Shown here: positions 19,924-30,391 of the stretch, one piece after another | How the letters are laid out: each line of letters begins with the position of its first letter | How positions within the stretch are numbered: position 1 is the first letter of the stretch | Assembly (NCBI RefSeq): GCF_900199585.1 | Contig: NZ_FZQY01000008.1 | Span: 1 to 64,000, forward strand | From: Helicobacter sp. 'house sparrow 1' | GTDB lineage: Bacteria; Campylobacterota; Campylobacteria; Campylobacterales; Helicobacteraceae | Direction: 5' to 3' | DNA: 64,000 bases | Notes under the pieces: generated by a model | The model's database searches: none | Told to the model about the DNA's origin: nothing | What the model saw: only the letters and a program-made list of their open reading frames with translations | Position numbers and translations under genes: made by a program

Positions 19924-20825
19924 TGAAACAAACTCGCTGTGGTTTTGTCGCAGTAATTGGAAGACCCAATGCTGGAAAAAGCACTTTCTTAAACAAAATT
20001 GTAGGACAAGATCTAGCACTTGTATCTCACAAGGCAAATGCTACGAGAAAAAAGATGAATTTCATCATCCCCTATGAGAATCAATCAGAAATTAGTCAAA
20101 TTATTTTTGTTGATACTCCCGGTCTTCATCATCAAGAAAAACTTTTAAATCAATTTATGCTAAAAGAAGCTCTAAAGGCCCATCAAGACAGTGATTTGGT
20201 TCTTTTTATAGCAAGTGTAAAAGATGATATAAAAGTTTATGAGGATTTCTTAGAACTAAACCAATCTAAGCCACATATAGTTCTATTAAATAAAATTGAT
20301 TTGGTTCCCCAAGAAAGGCTATTATCAACTTTAAAACTCTATCAAGAATATCAAGATTCTTTTCTTGCTATTATTCCTTTTAGTGTTAAAAAAGACAATG
20401 ACTACACACCTCTTCTTAAAATTATTCATCAAAATTTACCCCTAGCTCCTTTCTTGTATGATATGGAAGATCTAACAGATAGCAACCTAAGATATATCTT
20501 TAAAGAATTTATTAGAGAAAGCATTTTTAATAATCTAAGTGATGAAATACCCTATGAAAGTGAAGTGCAGATAGAAAAGGTTTTTGAAAAAAAAGATTTT
20601 ATAAAAATTTTTGCTAAAATTTTTGTAGAAAAAGAAAGCCAAAAATCAATGGTCATTGGCAAGAACGCAACCACTCTTAAAAGAATTGGCAAGATGGCTA
20701 GAATAAAAATTGAAGGCCTGACCCAAAAAAAAGTTTATTTACAGCTAAATGTTTTTGTTCAAAAGGCATGGAGCAAAGAAAAAGACAAACTCAAAAAGTT
20801 TGGTTATGATATTGATTTAGAATAA
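19923..20825 (+). CDS. era: GTPase Era
   Basis: Ras-like GTPase that binds the 3' end of 16S rRNA and aids 30S assembly. G1 GRPNAGKST, G2 region ending ATRKK, G3 DTPG and G4 NKID are visible. A KH domain occupies the last 90 residues (VIGKNATTLKRIGKMAR). The 300-residue length is standard. The start overlaps the hslU stop as TAATG, implying coupled translation. The next gene, csd6, follows after ten bases. Confidence 0.97.
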   Translation: MKQTRCGFVAVIGRPNAGKSTFLNKIVGQDLALVSHKANATRKKMNFIIPYENQSEISQIIFVDTPGLHHQEKLLNQFMLKEALKAHQDSDLVLFIASVKDDIKVYEDFLELNQSKPHIVLLNKIDLVPQERLLSTLKLYQEYQDSFLAIIPFSVKKDNDYTPLLKIIHQNLPLAPFLYDMEDLTDSNLRYIFKEFIRESIFNNLSDEIPYESEVQIEKVFEKKDFIKIFAKIFVEKESQKSMVIGKNATTLKRIGKMARIKIEGLTQKKVYLQLNVFVQKAWSKEKDKLKKFGYDIDLE

Positions 20826-20835
20826 GGAAACTAGG

Positions 20836-21831
20836 ATGCTAAAGAAAACTTTATTGAGTTTTTTACTGATGAGTGTTTTTTATGGACAGCAAAATGAAGT
20901 GGGAAAAATTATACAAGAATATCGCCTCAATGGAATCAACTCTGTTCAAAAAACCCTAGAGGGATTTTTATCTCAAAGAAAATATTGGTTAGATATGCTT
21001 CAAAATCAAGATACTGATTTTGGTTATTATGAGGATATAAATTTTTTATTTATATCAGATAAAGCAAGCTTAAAATTGTGGCTCTACAAGGTAGATGATG
21101 GTAGATTGACTCAACTAGGTCAAGTAGATAGCATTGTAGGCATTGGAGATGGAGCAAAAAAAATAGAAGGGGATAAAATTACCCCAATTGGTGTCTATAG
21201 TTTTGTTGATAAATTTCAAAAACTAGATCAATACTATGGGCCAATGGCATTTGCTACAAACTATCCTAATATCTATGATAGGCGCTTAAAAAGAACAGGA
21301 TCTGGAATTTGGATTCACGGAAAACCTCTTAATGGTGATCGAAAAGAAAAAAATACAAGAGGTTGTATTGCTATAGAAAACAATTTCATCACAGAATTTG
21401 ATAAACTCATTGACTTTAAAAAAACTATTTTGATTTCCTATGAAACAAGTCTTCCAAAAGTAAGTAAAGAGGAATTAGCAAGTATTCTGGCTATGCTTTA
21501 TCAGTGGAAAAATGCTTGGATGGAAAATGATATCAAAAAATATCTTAACTTCTACTCACAAGATTTTAAGCGTGCAGATGGTATGTCTTTCAAAAGATTT
21601 AGTGATTATAAAACTCGCGTATTTCAAAAAAAAGAGCAAAAGAATATAGATTTTACAAAGATAAATATTTCACCCTATCCAAATGTTGAAAATAAAAATC
21701 TTTTTAGAGTTTCTTATATGCAAAAATATACTGCTTATAAAAACAAGGTAGTTACTTATGATTCTTATGATGCCAAGGAGCTTTATATTGAGGTAAAACA
21801 GGATAAACCTCTTATTCTAATAGAAAAATAA
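20836..21831 (+). CDS. csd6: L,D-carboxypeptidase/transpeptidase-fold cell-shape protein Csd6
   Basis: An exported 331-residue YkuD-fold protein with a signal peptide (LLSFLLMSVFYG). The catalytic motif is intact: His161 in IWIHG and Cys177 in RGCIAI, close to the positions known for H. pylori Csd6. Csd6 trims the terminal D-Ala of muropeptide tetrapeptides and controls helical shape; the Campylobacter orthologue is Pgp2. A C-terminal NTF2-like domain (about residues 220-331) is also typical. Position after era is the same as HP0518. Last gene of the rplI block. Confidence 0.92.
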   Translation: MLKKTLLSFLLMSVFYGQQNEVGKIIQEYRLNGINSVQKTLEGFLSQRKYWLDMLQNQDTDFGYYEDINFLFISDKASLKLWLYKVDDGRLTQLGQVDSIVGIGDGAKKIEGDKITPIGVYSFVDKFQKLDQYYGPMAFATNYPNIYDRRLKRTGSGIWIHGKPLNGDRKEKNTRGCIAIENNFITEFDKLIDFKKTILISYETSLPKVSKEELASILAMLYQWKNAWMENDIKKYLNFYSQDFKRADGMSFKRFSDYKTRVFQKKEQKNIDFTKINISPYPNVENKNLFRVSYMQKYTAYKNKVVTYDSYDAKELYIEVKQDKPLILIEK

Positions 21832-21973
21832 TACAAAATGCCTAGAGATATTTTTTCAATAAGGATTTTTAGCTTGATAGGAGATGGTAATTTTTACAAG
21901 CTTGATCTTTATGTGAGAAAATTTTTACTTAGAAAAAATTAGGTTTATATCTAGCATCAAAGCTTTTAAGTTT

Positions 21974-22435
21974 TTACCATTCTTCACCAATACCAAGCAA
22001 AATGCAAGAATTAAAATTTGGCAACCTACAATATGCATAGATCCTTTTATCTCTATCTACATTCATTAAATCCGTATAATATCTTCCATCAAACAAATAA
22101 AAATAATCTCTAGCCCCCAAACCACCTGTTTCTTCTGCTATTCTACCTTTTATACTTACTCCTCCAAAATCACTATATACTGGCTTGCTTCTTAGATAAA
22201 AAGCGATAAAAACTAGATGATTATGAAATATTCTTCTTTTGTCTTTAGGTAGTTGCTCATAACTCCTTTGATCAATCAAAAGATTCTGTCTAAAAATAGG
22301 GTAGTCTCCGCGTATAGACTGTTTTTTTACCTGATGATAGTAACTCCATAGTTTATTTTCATTTTTTATAAGATAATCATTAATGTTACTTGCAAAAAGT
22401 GGTATGGAAAGCAAAAAATAAAAAATCTGTTTCAT
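21974..22435 (-). CDS. Exported protein of unknown function, coupled to lpxR
   Basis: I do not recognise this 153-residue protein. It has a signal peptide (IFYFLLSIPLFAS), then a basic, Tyr-rich body with two Cys near the end (AYCRLPNFNSC). The segment EETGGLGARDYFYLFDGRYYTD and the end GIGEEW are the most distinctive stretches. It is probably periplasmic and soluble. Its ATG overlaps the lpxR stop (TAATG), so it is the last gene of a purL-lpxR-unknown unit and its role may be tied to LpxR or the outer membrane. Confidence 0.75.
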   Translation of the reverse strand: MKQIFYFLLSIPLFASNINDYLIKNENKLWSYYHQVKKQSIRGDYPIFRQNLLIDQRSYEQLPKDKRRIFHNHLVFIAFYLRSKPVYSDFGGVSIKGRIAEETGGLGARDYFYLFDGRYYTDLMNVDRDKRIYAYCRLPNFNSCILLGIGEEW

Positions 22436-23430
22436 TAAAAAGCAAAATTAAGCAATAAACTTCCTATTGTATGACCACCCATCTGAGCGCTAAATTGCTT
22501 TGTTTGATAAGTTACTACATAAGAGAATCTAAAACCCTTATAAAGGATTGATAGTCCAATTTCTGCATCACATAAAAAATGTTCTAAAACAAGATCTCTA
22601 GGGGTCCCAAAACTGTTACCCTGTATAAAAATATCTCTAGCTACATAAGTCCCAAGAACTCCACCAAAAGCATAAAAAGAAAAATTGTTATTAAAGGGCT
22701 TGCCACCCATAAAACCCGTATTAATTTTATCTGGACCAAAGTCACTATGAAGATTATAGCCAAAGCGCATTCTACCACCACCTCCTATAAAAGTGTTGGC
22801 ATTTCCAAGAGCCACTTTAATACTAGGTAATATATCGATTCCAAAATATTTAGTATTCAATAAATCATACTTATAAGTATATTCATAATGTAAATTTAAA
22901 ATAAATTCATTTTTGAGTTGAGTATCCCAACCATAAAAGAATGGATTCTTTGTTAATCTGTGAATTAAATATTGAGTTTGTTGAGCCAATGATGCAGGTC
23001 CAACCACACCTATTTGTAACTTAATATTTTCTAAACTATTTTTTCTTCTATTTGAAAGGGTAAAATCAAGACTTAAAAAACCCGCATAGGGATGATCTTT
23101 TAAATTTACCTGTGAAGATCTAGAAAATGGTGTATACATATCTTGACGCAGGGCAATATCATATCTTGAGAGTTTCTCATCATCATATTTATAGCTCAAA
23201 TACTTTAGCCACTTATTAGAAAAGTCATACTCTTTTGATGTAAAACTAAATACAGTTCCAGCAGTATAATAGCGATCAGAATAAGCAGAAGGTTTGTAAT
23301 ATTGGTTTGCATATGCATCATTTTCAGAAAAAATGCTAAAGAATCTTTTTTGATATGCAACAAGTTCGCCTTCTGCTTGGAGATAACTTGCAATTAGCAC
23401 TACCGGCAAAAGCTTTATTTGTCGTAACAT
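22435..23430 (-). CDS. lpxR: Lipid A 3'-O-deacylase (LpxR family)
   Basis: Outer-membrane beta-barrel enzyme that removes the 3' acyloxyacyl chains from lipid A and so reduces TLR4 recognition. The 331-residue protein has a signal peptide ending around LQAEG. It then has the LpxR hallmark SENDAYANQ ... SDRYYTAG, where Asn, Asp and Tyr belong to the family's conserved core, and DHPYAGFLS. The end LLLNFAF is a barrel-type terminus with final Phe. H. pylori HP0694 is the counterpart. The gene begins inside the last 16 bases of purL, with GGAG nine bases upstream of the ATG. Confidence 0.87.
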   Translation of the reverse strand: MLRQIKLLPVVLIASYLQAEGELVAYQKRFFSIFSENDAYANQYYKPSAYSDRYYTAGTVFSFTSKEYDFSNKWLKYLSYKYDDEKLSRYDIALRQDMYTPFSRSSQVNLKDHPYAGFLSLDFTLSNRRKNSLENIKLQIGVVGPASLAQQTQYLIHRLTKNPFFYGWDTQLKNEFILNLHYEYTYKYDLLNTKYFGIDILPSIKVALGNANTFIGGGGRMRFGYNLHSDFGPDKINTGFMGGKPFNNNFSFYAFGGVLGTYVARDIFIQGNSFGTPRDLVLEHFLCDAEIGLSILYKGFRFSYVVTYQTKQFSAQMGGHTIGSLLLNFAF

Positions 23431-25604
23431 TCCTTAAAACTCCTATAATACACTTTCTGAGCTTCTTCTAATGGTATCTCAATAGAATCTAAAACAATCA
23501 TTTTTCCTGTAATCTTTCCCAAAACCCTGCTTGCAACACCAAAACTATTGGCTAGATTCTGTAATTTATGCCTATCAGAAGTTTCCACTATCATCAGACT
23601 TTGGGTTTCAGAAAAGAGCATAGAAGGATCAAGTCCTGTAGTTATTTCAAATCCCTTATTTCCAAAAATTGCCATTTTAGCTAGTGCTATTGCAATTCCG
23701 CCTCTTCCAACTGATTTTGCACTCACAATTAAGCCACCATCATTACCCTGCAAGATTAAATCCCACAGCTTTTTCTCTTTAACTAAATCAATTTTAGGAG
23801 AATCTCCATAAACTCTTCCTTGCAGTAATTTCTGCAATAAACTTCCACCAAAATCTTCTCCTAACTCACCCAATAAAACAATTTCATTTTCAAAAAATTT
23901 CAATCCACTATCAATGACTTTATTGACATTTTCATTTAATCCTACAGTTACAATTGTTGGAGTAGGGTATATATCTTCATCATTAGTTTGATTATACAAA
24001 GACACATTACCACTTACTACAGGAGTATTGAGAATTTTACAAGCTTCCTTAATTCCTTCTATAGATTCTTTGAATTGCCACATCACCTCAGGATTTGTAG
24101 GATTCCCAAAATTCAGACAATCACTAATTGCCAAAGGTCTTGCTCCACGACTCACACACTTTCTACCAGCAATCGCAACTGCAATTTTTCCGCCTTCTCT
24201 TGGATTAAGATAAGAATAAGTAATAGGAGAGAATATAGCCATAGCCAATGCTGTATCATTCTCTTTTACTCTAATCACGCTTGCATCACCTCTACCTGCC
24301 CCAATGATTGTATTTGTTTGAACCATACTGTCATATTGTTCATAGATAAAAGATTTATCTGCAATATCTATACTTCCAAGAATCTGAAGAAAAGTTGATT
24401 GTAAAGATTCTATGTTTGGGATATATTTTTGACTTCTTGCTTCTGCAATGTACTTAGGCTCTCTTATTTCTCTATCTAAAATAGGGCTATTTTGTGCTAC
24501 TGGTTCAATGGGTATAGATGCACACTTTTCACCATACCAATAAAGCTCCATCACTCCACTATTAGTAACTTCTCCTATAATGGATGCATCAACTTCCCAC
24601 TTAGAAAAAATTTCTAGAATCTCATTTTCACAACCTTTTTTGGCACAAATCAACATTCTTTCTTGAGATTCACTAAGCATCAGTTCATAAGGTGTCATTC
24701 CAGTTTCTCTCATTGGAACCCTATCAAGATGCATGATCATTCCACTACCACTTCTACCCGCCATTTCAAAGCTTGAACTGGTTAATCCTGCAGCTCCCAT
24801 ATCTTGAATTCCAACAATTAAATCTTTTTTAAAAAGTTCAAGGCAAGCTTCAAGCAATAACTTCTCACTAAATGGATCACCAATTTGCACTGTAGGACGC
24901 AATGCCTTTGATTGCTCATCAAAAGCATTGCTACTCATCACAGCACCACCAAGACCATCTCTGCCTGTTTTGCTTCCCACATAAATTACAGGATTACCAA
25001 TACCTTCGGCACGACCATAAAAAATTTCATCTTTCTTTGCAATTCCTAAAGTAAAGGCATTTACCAAAATATTACCGTTATAACAATCATCAAAAGTTGT
25101 CTCTCCTCCTACAGTAGGAACCCCCATACAATTTCCATATCCCCCAATTCCTCTAACAACACCATCCAATAAAAACTTATGCTTCTTAGCCATATCATCT
25201 TTTCTATCAATACGACCAAAACGGATTGAGTTTAAGCTAGCAACAGGTCTTGCACCCATTGTAAAAATATCCCTCATAATACCACCAACCCCAGTTGCAG
25301 CACCTGCATAAGGCTCAATAAAACTAGGGTGATTATGAGATTCTACCTTGAAAACTGCAGCATATCCTTTTGTAATATCTATAACTCCAGCATTTTCTCC
25401 AGGGCCCTGTATAACCCAAGGAGCTTTTGTAGGAAAGCCTGATAAATACTTCTTGCTCGATTTATAACTACAATGCTCACTCCACATTGCAGAAAAAATT
25501 CCAATTTCCAAAAGATTTGGCTCTCTTCCTAAAATTTTTACAATACTTTTATACTCATCTTGGGAAAGTTTATGTTGTTTTAATATCTCTTCCAAATTAG
25601 ACAT
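23415..25604 (-). CDS. purL: Phosphoribosylformylglycinamidine synthase II
   Basis: Small-type PurL (729 residues) that, with PurQ and PurS, converts FGAR to FGAM in purine synthesis. Key stretches are visible: [12 protein letters not shown] near the N-terminus, VESHNHPS (catalytic His region), [43 protein letters not shown], and DCLNFGNP in the second half. H. pylori lacks the pathway, so this separates the organism from it. It heads a leftward unit with lpxR. The 282 bases between purL and ppsA should hold both divergent promoters. Confidence 0.96.
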   Translation of the reverse strand: MSNLEEILKQHKLSQDEYKSIVKILGREPNLLEIGIFSAMWSEHCSYKSSKKYLSGFPTKAPWVIQGPGENAGVIDITKGYAAVFKVESHNHPSFIEPYAGAATGVGGIMRDIFTMGARPVASLNSIRFGRIDRKDDMAKKHKFLLDGVVRGIGGYGNCMGVPTVGGETTFDDCYNGNILVNAFTLGIAKKDEIFYGRAEGIGNPVIYVGSKTGRDGLGGAVMSSNAFDEQSKALRPTVQIGDPFSEKLLLEACLELFKKDLIVGIQDMGAAGLTSSSFEMAGRSGSGMIMHLDRVPMRETGMTPYELMLSESQERMLICAKKGCENEILEIFSKWEVDASIIGEVTNSGVMELYWYGEKCASIPIEPVAQNSPILDREIREPKYIAEARSQKYIPNIESLQSTFLQILGSIDIADKSFIYEQYDSMVQTNTIIGAGRGDASVIRVKENDTALAMAIFSPITYSYLNPREGGKIAVAIAGRKCVSRGARPLAISDCLNFGNPTNPEVMWQFKESIEGIKEACKILNTPVVSGNVSLYNQTNDEDIYPTPTIVTVGLNENVNKVIDSGLKFFENEIVLLGELGEDFGGSLLQKLLQGRVYGDSPKIDLVKEKKLWDLILQGNDGGLIVSAKSVGRGGIAIALAKMAIFGNKGFEITTGLDPSMLFSETQSLMIVETSDRHKLQNLANSFGVASRVLGKITGKMIVLDSIEIPLEEAQKVYYRSFKECYDK

Positions 25605-25886
25605 TGCAGACCTCGATCCTTAGAACTTTTAAAATTAGGTTGTATAGACACTAAAATACGAATTCTTAGTAGAATATAAAATCTCCATAATCACTCGCAA
25701 TTATATCAGTCTTGTAAGCCACTCATTCTAACAAAAAACTATACAAAATTCCACTTTAGATAATATTTAATGTCAAAACTACGATTTTTTCTCAAATCTC
25801 TAGTTTCTTACCCTTAGTTTTTGCTAAACTTACACAATTGGTAATCAGCCCTAGCGTTAAAATTAAAATCTTGGAGTGTTGAAATC

Positions 25887-28307
25887 ATGAAATATGTCAA
25901 GTTTTTTAAAGAATTAAACAACAAAGATGTGCCTCTTGTTGGTGGTAAAAATGCAAGTATTGGAGAAATGTTTCAAGAGCTTGTTCCTGTTGGCATAAAA
26001 GTGCCAAATGGTTTTGCAATTACAAGCGAGGCTTATTGGTATTTACTTGATAGTGGAGGTATTAGGGAACAAATTGTTGAATTATTAAAAAATGTTGATG
26101 TTACTGAGATTGATGTATTGAAAACTAGATCTAAGAAAATTAGAGAGCTAATTTTCAGCACTCCATTTCCAATTGATCTAAAAGAAGAAATTTTTCAAGC
26201 TTATCGTATTTTAAGTGATGAGTATAAAATGAGAGAGGCAGATGTTGCTGTAAGAAGTTCTGCGACTGCTGAGGATTTACCTGATGCAAGTTTTGCAGGA
26301 CAGCAAGATACCTATTTAAGTGTTAAGGGACAAACAGAACTTATTCATTATATTAAGTCTTGCTTTGCTTCTCTATTCACTGATAGAGCAGTAAGTTATA
26401 GAGCATCAAGAGGTTTTGATCACTTTAAAGTTGCTCTTTCTGTTGGTGTACAAAAAATGGTGCGTTCTGATAAAGGAAGTTCTGGAGTAATGTTTTCAAT
26501 TGATACAGAAACAGGCTTTAAAAATGCCGTATTTATTACCTCAAGCTGGGGATTGGGAGAGAATGTAGTAGGGGGAACTGTAAATCCTGATGAATTCTAT
26601 GTTTTTAAACCTACATTAGAAGAAGGAAAAAGACCTATTATTAAAAGACAACTTGGACATAAGCATGTTAAAATGGTTTATGCGCCAAAGGGTAGCAATC
26701 ATCCTACTAAAAATATTGCTACGACACAAAAAGAACTACAAACCTTTTCAATTACAGATGAGGATATTCTAACTCTTGCACGCTATGCAATTACGATAGA
26801 AAAGCACTATTCTCAAGAAGCTAGCGAATATAGACCTATGGATATAGAGTGGGCGAAGGATGGAGATAGTGGAGAAATCTTCATTGTTCAAGCAAGACCT
26901 GAAACCGTTCAAAGCCAAAAGAGCAAAACTTCAAATGCACAAGTTATTGAAAAATATAAGTTTAAAAATAATGATCCAAGAGAAGTGGTTATAAAGGGCA
27001 GGGCTACTGGAGGAAAAATTGGTTCGGGTAGAGTTAGAATTATTAATGATATTGAACATATGAATACCTTCAAAGAAGGGGAGATTCTAGTGACTGATAA
27101 TACTGATCCTGACTGGGAACCTGCGATGAAAAAAGCTGCAGCGGTGATTACAAATCGTGGTGGTAGGACTTGCCATGCTGCAATTGTTGCTAGAGAAATT
27201 GGTGTTCCTGCTATTGTTGGAGCTGTTGGGGCTACAGATAGACTTTATACAGGTATGGAGGTAACTGTATCTTGCGCAGAGGGCGAGGAAGGATATGTTT
27301 ATGCAGGAATTCATGAATATGAAGTTGAGAGAATTGAGCTTTCTAATCTAGGAAATACAAAAACAAAAGTTTATATGAATGTTGGAAATCCTGAAAAAGC
27401 CTTTAGTTTTGCACAATTACCAAATGATGGAGTAGGGCTTGCTAGAATGGAGCTTGTTATATTAAATCAAATTAAGGCACATCCTCTTGCTCTAGTAGAT
27501 TTGCAAAATGGAAAAAAGATTCCAGATCACGAAGCAGTAAGTAAGTTGATTGCAGGATATGAGAGCCCTAAAGATTTCTTTATTAAAAAGATTGCTGAGG
27601 GTATGGGAATGATTTCTGCGGCATTTTATCCTAAACCTGTGATTGTAAGAACAAGTGATTTTAAATCAAATGAATACAGAGGAATGATTGCTGGGACTCA
27701 CTATGAGCCACAAGAAGAAAATCCAATGATTGGCTATCGTGGAGCAAGTAGGTATTATTCTGATTTATACCGTACAGCGTTTGAGTGGGAGATTCAAGCT
27801 CTAGCTATGGTTAGAGACGAAATGGGACTTACAAATATGAAAATAATGATTCCATTTTTAAGAACACCCGAAGAAGGAAAAAAAGTATTAGAGATCCTAA
27901 GAAAAAATGGTTTAGAATCTGGAAAAAATGGATTAGAAATTTATGTAATGTGTGAGTTGCCTATTAATGTGATTTTAGCAGATGAGTTCTTATCTATTTT
28001 TGATGGTTTTTCTATTGGTTCAAATGATCTTACACAACTCACACTTGGTGTAGATAGAGATGGACAACTTGTTAGCCATATTTTTGATGAAAGAAATCCA
28101 GCAATGCTTGAGATGTTTAAAAGGGCTATACAAGCTTGTAAAAGACATAATAAATATTGTGGAATCTGTGGTCAAGCACCAAGTGATTATCCAGAGATTA
28201 CTGAATTTTTAGTAAAAGAAGGGATTAATTCGGTTTCTTTAAATCCAGATTCTATTGTAGCCACTTGGACAAGAATTGAAGCATTAGAAAAGAGTTTAAA
28301 AAAATAA
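25887..28307 (+). CDS. ppsA: Phosphoenolpyruvate synthase
   Basis: Converts pyruvate, ATP and water to PEP, AMP and phosphate for gluconeogenesis. The 806-residue protein shows [10 protein letters not shown] at the N-terminus, the ATP-grasp segment [19 protein letters not shown], the swivelling phosphohistidine segment [15 protein letters not shown], and the PEP-binding barrel ending [11 protein letters not shown] and [14 protein letters not shown]. Ribosome site TTGGAG is ten bases before the ATG, and GTTAAAAT at about 25855 may be the -10. A hairpin lies about 15 bases beyond the stop. Confidence 0.96.
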   Translation: MKYVKFFKELNNKDVPLVGGKNASIGEMFQELVPVGIKVPNGFAITSEAYWYLLDSGGIREQIVELLKNVDVTEIDVLKTRSKKIRELIFSTPFPIDLKEEIFQAYRILSDEYKMREADVAVRSSATAEDLPDASFAGQQDTYLSVKGQTELIHYIKSCFASLFTDRAVSYRASRGFDHFKVALSVGVQKMVRSDKGSSGVMFSIDTETGFKNAVFITSSWGLGENVVGGTVNPDEFYVFKPTLEEGKRPIIKRQLGHKHVKMVYAPKGSNHPTKNIATTQKELQTFSITDEDILTLARYAITIEKHYSQEASEYRPMDIEWAKDGDSGEIFIVQARPETVQSQKSKTSNAQVIEKYKFKNNDPREVVIKGRATGGKIGSGRVRIINDIEHMNTFKEGEILVTDNTDPDWEPAMKKAAAVITNRGGRTCHAAIVAREIGVPAIVGAVGATDRLYTGMEVTVSCAEGEEGYVYAGIHEYEVERIELSNLGNTKTKVYMNVGNPEKAFSFAQLPNDGVGLARMELVILNQIKAHPLALVDLQNGKKIPDHEAVSKLIAGYESPKDFFIKKIAEGMGMISAAFYPKPVIVRTSDFKSNEYRGMIAGTHYEPQEENPMIGYRGASRYYSDLYRTAFEWEIQALAMVRDEMGLTNMKIMIPFLRTPEEGKKVLEILRKNGLESGKNGLEIYVMCELPINVILADEFLSIFDGFSIGSNDLTQLTLGVDRDGQLVSHIFDERNPAMLEMFKRAIQACKRHNKYCGICGQAPSDYPEITEFLVKEGINSVSLNPDSIVATWTRIEALEKSLKK

Positions 28308-28321
28308 AGTTTAACCAAATG

Positions 28322-28347
28322 AACCAACCAATTCTTGATGGTTGGTT
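28322..28347 (+). terminator. Nine-base-pair hairpin after ppsA
   Basis: AACCAACCA and TGGTTGGTT are perfect inverted repeats with an eight-base loop (ATTCTTGA). The position, 14 bases after the ppsA stop, suits a transcript end. There is no following T-run, so it may instead be an mRNA-stabilising structure or a protein-binding site next to the dif region. Confidence 0.45.
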
Positions 28348-28395
28348 ATCAATTCGAGTAGCCAGTTCAACTAAATGGTTTTAGATTGCCGATTA

Positions 28396-28431
28396 TTTTA
28401 GTTATGAAAACTATAATTTTCAAACAATTTA
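28396..28431 (+). other. difH: difH-like chromosome dimer resolution site
   Basis: Core arms AGTTATGAAAA (28400-28410) and TTTTCAAACAATT (28417-28429, inverted) flank a six-base centre CTATAA. This matches the epsilonproteobacterial difH site as I remember it, and it lies 23 bases upstream of xerH, the recombinase that acts on it. The inner TGAAAA/TTTTCA half-sites are symmetric and the outer halves diverge, as in known dif sites. The centre also supplies a TATAAT (28412-28417) that suits the xerH -10 box. dif sites normally mark the replication terminus. Confidence 0.72.
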
Positions 28432-28453
28432 GATTAGATTAGAGAGGAATGAA

Positions 28454-29521
28454 ATGAAATACCCTTTAGAAGAAAAAAAATCTGTATCTCAAAATATCTT
28501 AAATTGGATGAGAAGATATTTAAGATATAAAATTACAACACTCTCCAATCGTCTTGTAAAAAACAAGGACACTCTTTTATTAAATTTAAATTTATTACAA
28601 GAAGAAATCACATCAATTCAAACCCTGCAAGATATCTGCAAAAATGTAAGAAATGCAGGACTAATTGGTATCAATACCTATGCCCAACCCCTCTTAAAAC
28701 TCTATGACTTTTTAGAAAAAAAGAATCTATCTTCAATGAAAGATATTGATGAGGAAATGTTAAGTGATTTCTTAGTCTTTCAAACTAGCACACTAAGCAT
28801 CCAAACTAAAAAAAATTATCGCATTGCACTGATTGATTTTTTTAACTATATTGATAAGCAAAATCAAGATGGTAATACTTCTTATGTCTTTGGAATCTCT
28901 TTAAAAATAAACTCCATCAAAAGCAATAAACCAAAGCTACCCACCTATCTCAAAGAAGAAGAAATAAAAAGCTTTTTAGATGCTTTATCAAATTTTCCTA
29001 TGAAACAATCCATAGCCCCTAGGGATAAACTTATTATTACTCTGATCATCTATACTGGCATTAGGGTTAGTGAAGCACTTGGACTCAGCACAAAAGATAT
29101 TATAAGGGATAATGATAGTTATTTGCTTCATATAAAAGGTAAAGGTGGCAAGAGCCGAGTTGTTATCATTAAATCTATACATATAGAAAAATGGCTTGAA
29201 GAATGGCTAAAACTACGCTCACAAATGCAAAATATAGACAATCAGCTTTTATTTTGTAATAAAAATGGCAAAATGCTCTCTCAAGCATACATTTATAAAA
29301 ATGTAGAAAATATTCTGCACTATGCAGGAATCAAAAAAGAAAAAATGGGGGCACATATGCTGCGCCATTCTTTTGCAACCCTACTCTACAAAAAACATAA
29401 AGATTTAATCCTAGTGCAAGAGGCTCTTGGACATGCTGATCTTAATACGAGTAGAATCTATACCCATTTTGATAAAGATCAACTCACTAAAGTTGCAAAT
29501 CTTATGGAAAATCTTAAATAG
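28454..29521 (+). CDS. xerH: Tyrosine recombinase XerH
   Basis: Single-recombinase system that resolves chromosome dimers at difH in Helicobacter and Campylobacter. The 355-residue protein starts MKYPLEEKKS with the XerH-type N-terminus, followed by a SAM-like core-binding domain (about residues 65-150). The catalytic domain has Arg in IYTGIRVSEA, Lys in KGKGGKSR, HMLRHSFAT, LGHADLNTS and the nucleophile Tyr in RIYTHFD. The ribosome site AGAGGA precedes the ATG. The neighbouring dif-like site supports the XerH call rather than a mobile-element integrase. Confidence 0.92.
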   Translation: MKYPLEEKKSVSQNILNWMRRYLRYKITTLSNRLVKNKDTLLLNLNLLQEEITSIQTLQDICKNVRNAGLIGINTYAQPLLKLYDFLEKKNLSSMKDIDEEMLSDFLVFQTSTLSIQTKKNYRIALIDFFNYIDKQNQDGNTSYVFGISLKINSIKSNKPKLPTYLKEEEIKSFLDALSNFPMKQSIAPRDKLIITLIIYTGIRVSEALGLSTKDIIRDNDSYLLHIKGKGGKSRVVIIKSIHIEKWLEEWLKLRSQMQNIDNQLLFCNKNGKMLSQAYIYKNVENILHYAGIKKEKMGAHMLRHSFATLLYKKHKDLILVQEALGHADLNTSRIYTHFDKDQLTKVANLMENLK

Positions 29522-29556
29522 CCTAAGCATTCTCCTTATAAGATTGCCTAATAATC

Positions 29557-29905
29557 TCAACTACATCTATTTTTTAAATTATTCAAAAATATTCTTGATC
29601 TTTTTCCCCTAATTTGTGGCGTTCCATCAGGATTAAATTTAGCTTCCTACAATAAGTCTTTTGGATCACTAAATTCCTCTTTTTTCAAATTAAATGAAAC
29701 TTCAACTTCATCCCCTCCCCTAAGCTCATAAACACATATATTATTCTTCCTTGTTTCCTTTAGAACAATCCTAGTATTATATCCCTGATGTGAAAATCTA
29801 CAAAAATCTTAATCTTGTCTCTAAGAGCAAAAATAATTTGCCTCTGATTATAAGAAGCTTTCTTCTCCTCTAAAAATTCTTCTGATATTTCTATTTTTGA
29901 TATTT
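29557..29905 (-). pseudogene. Decayed protein-coding remnant between xerH and moaC
   Basis: Reading leftward there is a coding-like stretch without a start codon: SEEFLEEKKASYNQRQ, then KIKIFVDFH. Near 29790 the frame must shift to continue as GYNTRIVLKETRKN, VYELRGGDEVEVSFNL and SDPKDLL. It then hits an in-frame TAG at 29647-29649 and continues as KFNPDGTPQIRGKRSRIF before the final TGA. One frameshift, one nonsense codon and a missing N-terminus mark a pseudogene. I cannot name the parent family. It begins directly at the moaC stop, so the break may have come with an insertion or deletion. Confidence 0.6.
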
Positions 29906-30391
29906 TTATACCGCCCTATTGTTTCGTTTAAAATCTCCACTTTTTCCACCACTTTTGGATTCTAAACAAATATTACCAATAATCATACTCTTATCAATGG
30001 CTTTTAGCATATCATAAATTGTGAGTAGCCCAATGCTTACAGCACTTAAAGCTTCCATTTCAACACCTGTTTTACCATAAGTCTTAACACTTGCTTGGAG
30101 TTTAAATGTATGATTTTCATCATCTTGCATGATTTCAATATCCACTCCAGACAAAAACAAGCTATGGCACATTGGTATGATCTCGCTTGTCTTTTTTGCC
30201 CCCATAATTGCTGCGATTATGGCAGTTTGAAGCACTGCCCCTTTTTTTGCCTTTTGTTCTAAAACTGCGTTGTAAGCCTCTTTATTCATTTTAATCTCTC
30301 CGCTTGCAACAGCAACTCTTAAACTTTCCTCTTTTAATCCAACATCCACCATTTTAGGGTTATTTGTCTCATTTAAATGCGTAATTTTCAC
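29906..30391 (-). CDS. moaC: Cyclic pyranopterin monophosphate synthase
   Basis: Forms cPMP, the second half-reaction of the first molybdenum-cofactor step (with MoaA, which is not in this window). 161 residues with the signatures MCHSLFLSG and [24 protein letters not shown], and a KSGGKSG segment near the C-terminus. The start is GTG, overlapping the mog stop as GTGA, with GAGG seven bases upstream. Last intact gene of the leftward cofactor operon. A decayed gene lies immediately downstream. Confidence 0.96.
   Translation of the reverse strand: MKITHLNETNNPKMVDVGLKEESLRVAVASGEIKMNKEAYNAVLEQKAKKGAVLQTAIIAAIMGAKKTSEIIPMCHSLFLSGVDIEIMQDDENHTFKLQASVKTYGKTGVEMEALSAVSIGLLTIYDMLKAIDKSMIIGNICLESKSGGKSGDFKRNNRAV

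Noticed and set aside
21832-21973. Short repeats containing AGCTTGAT after csd6
   Set aside because: Two short direct copies in AT-rich DNA; no stem or coding sign strong enough to annotate.
28454-29521. xerH as integrase of a genomic island
   Set aside because: The protein has the XerH N-terminus and a dif-like site upstream. No other mobile genes or attachment duplications are visible.
29427-29612. Plus-strand frame over the xerH end
   Set aside because: It is a shadow of xerH and the adjacent decayed gene; no ribosome site.
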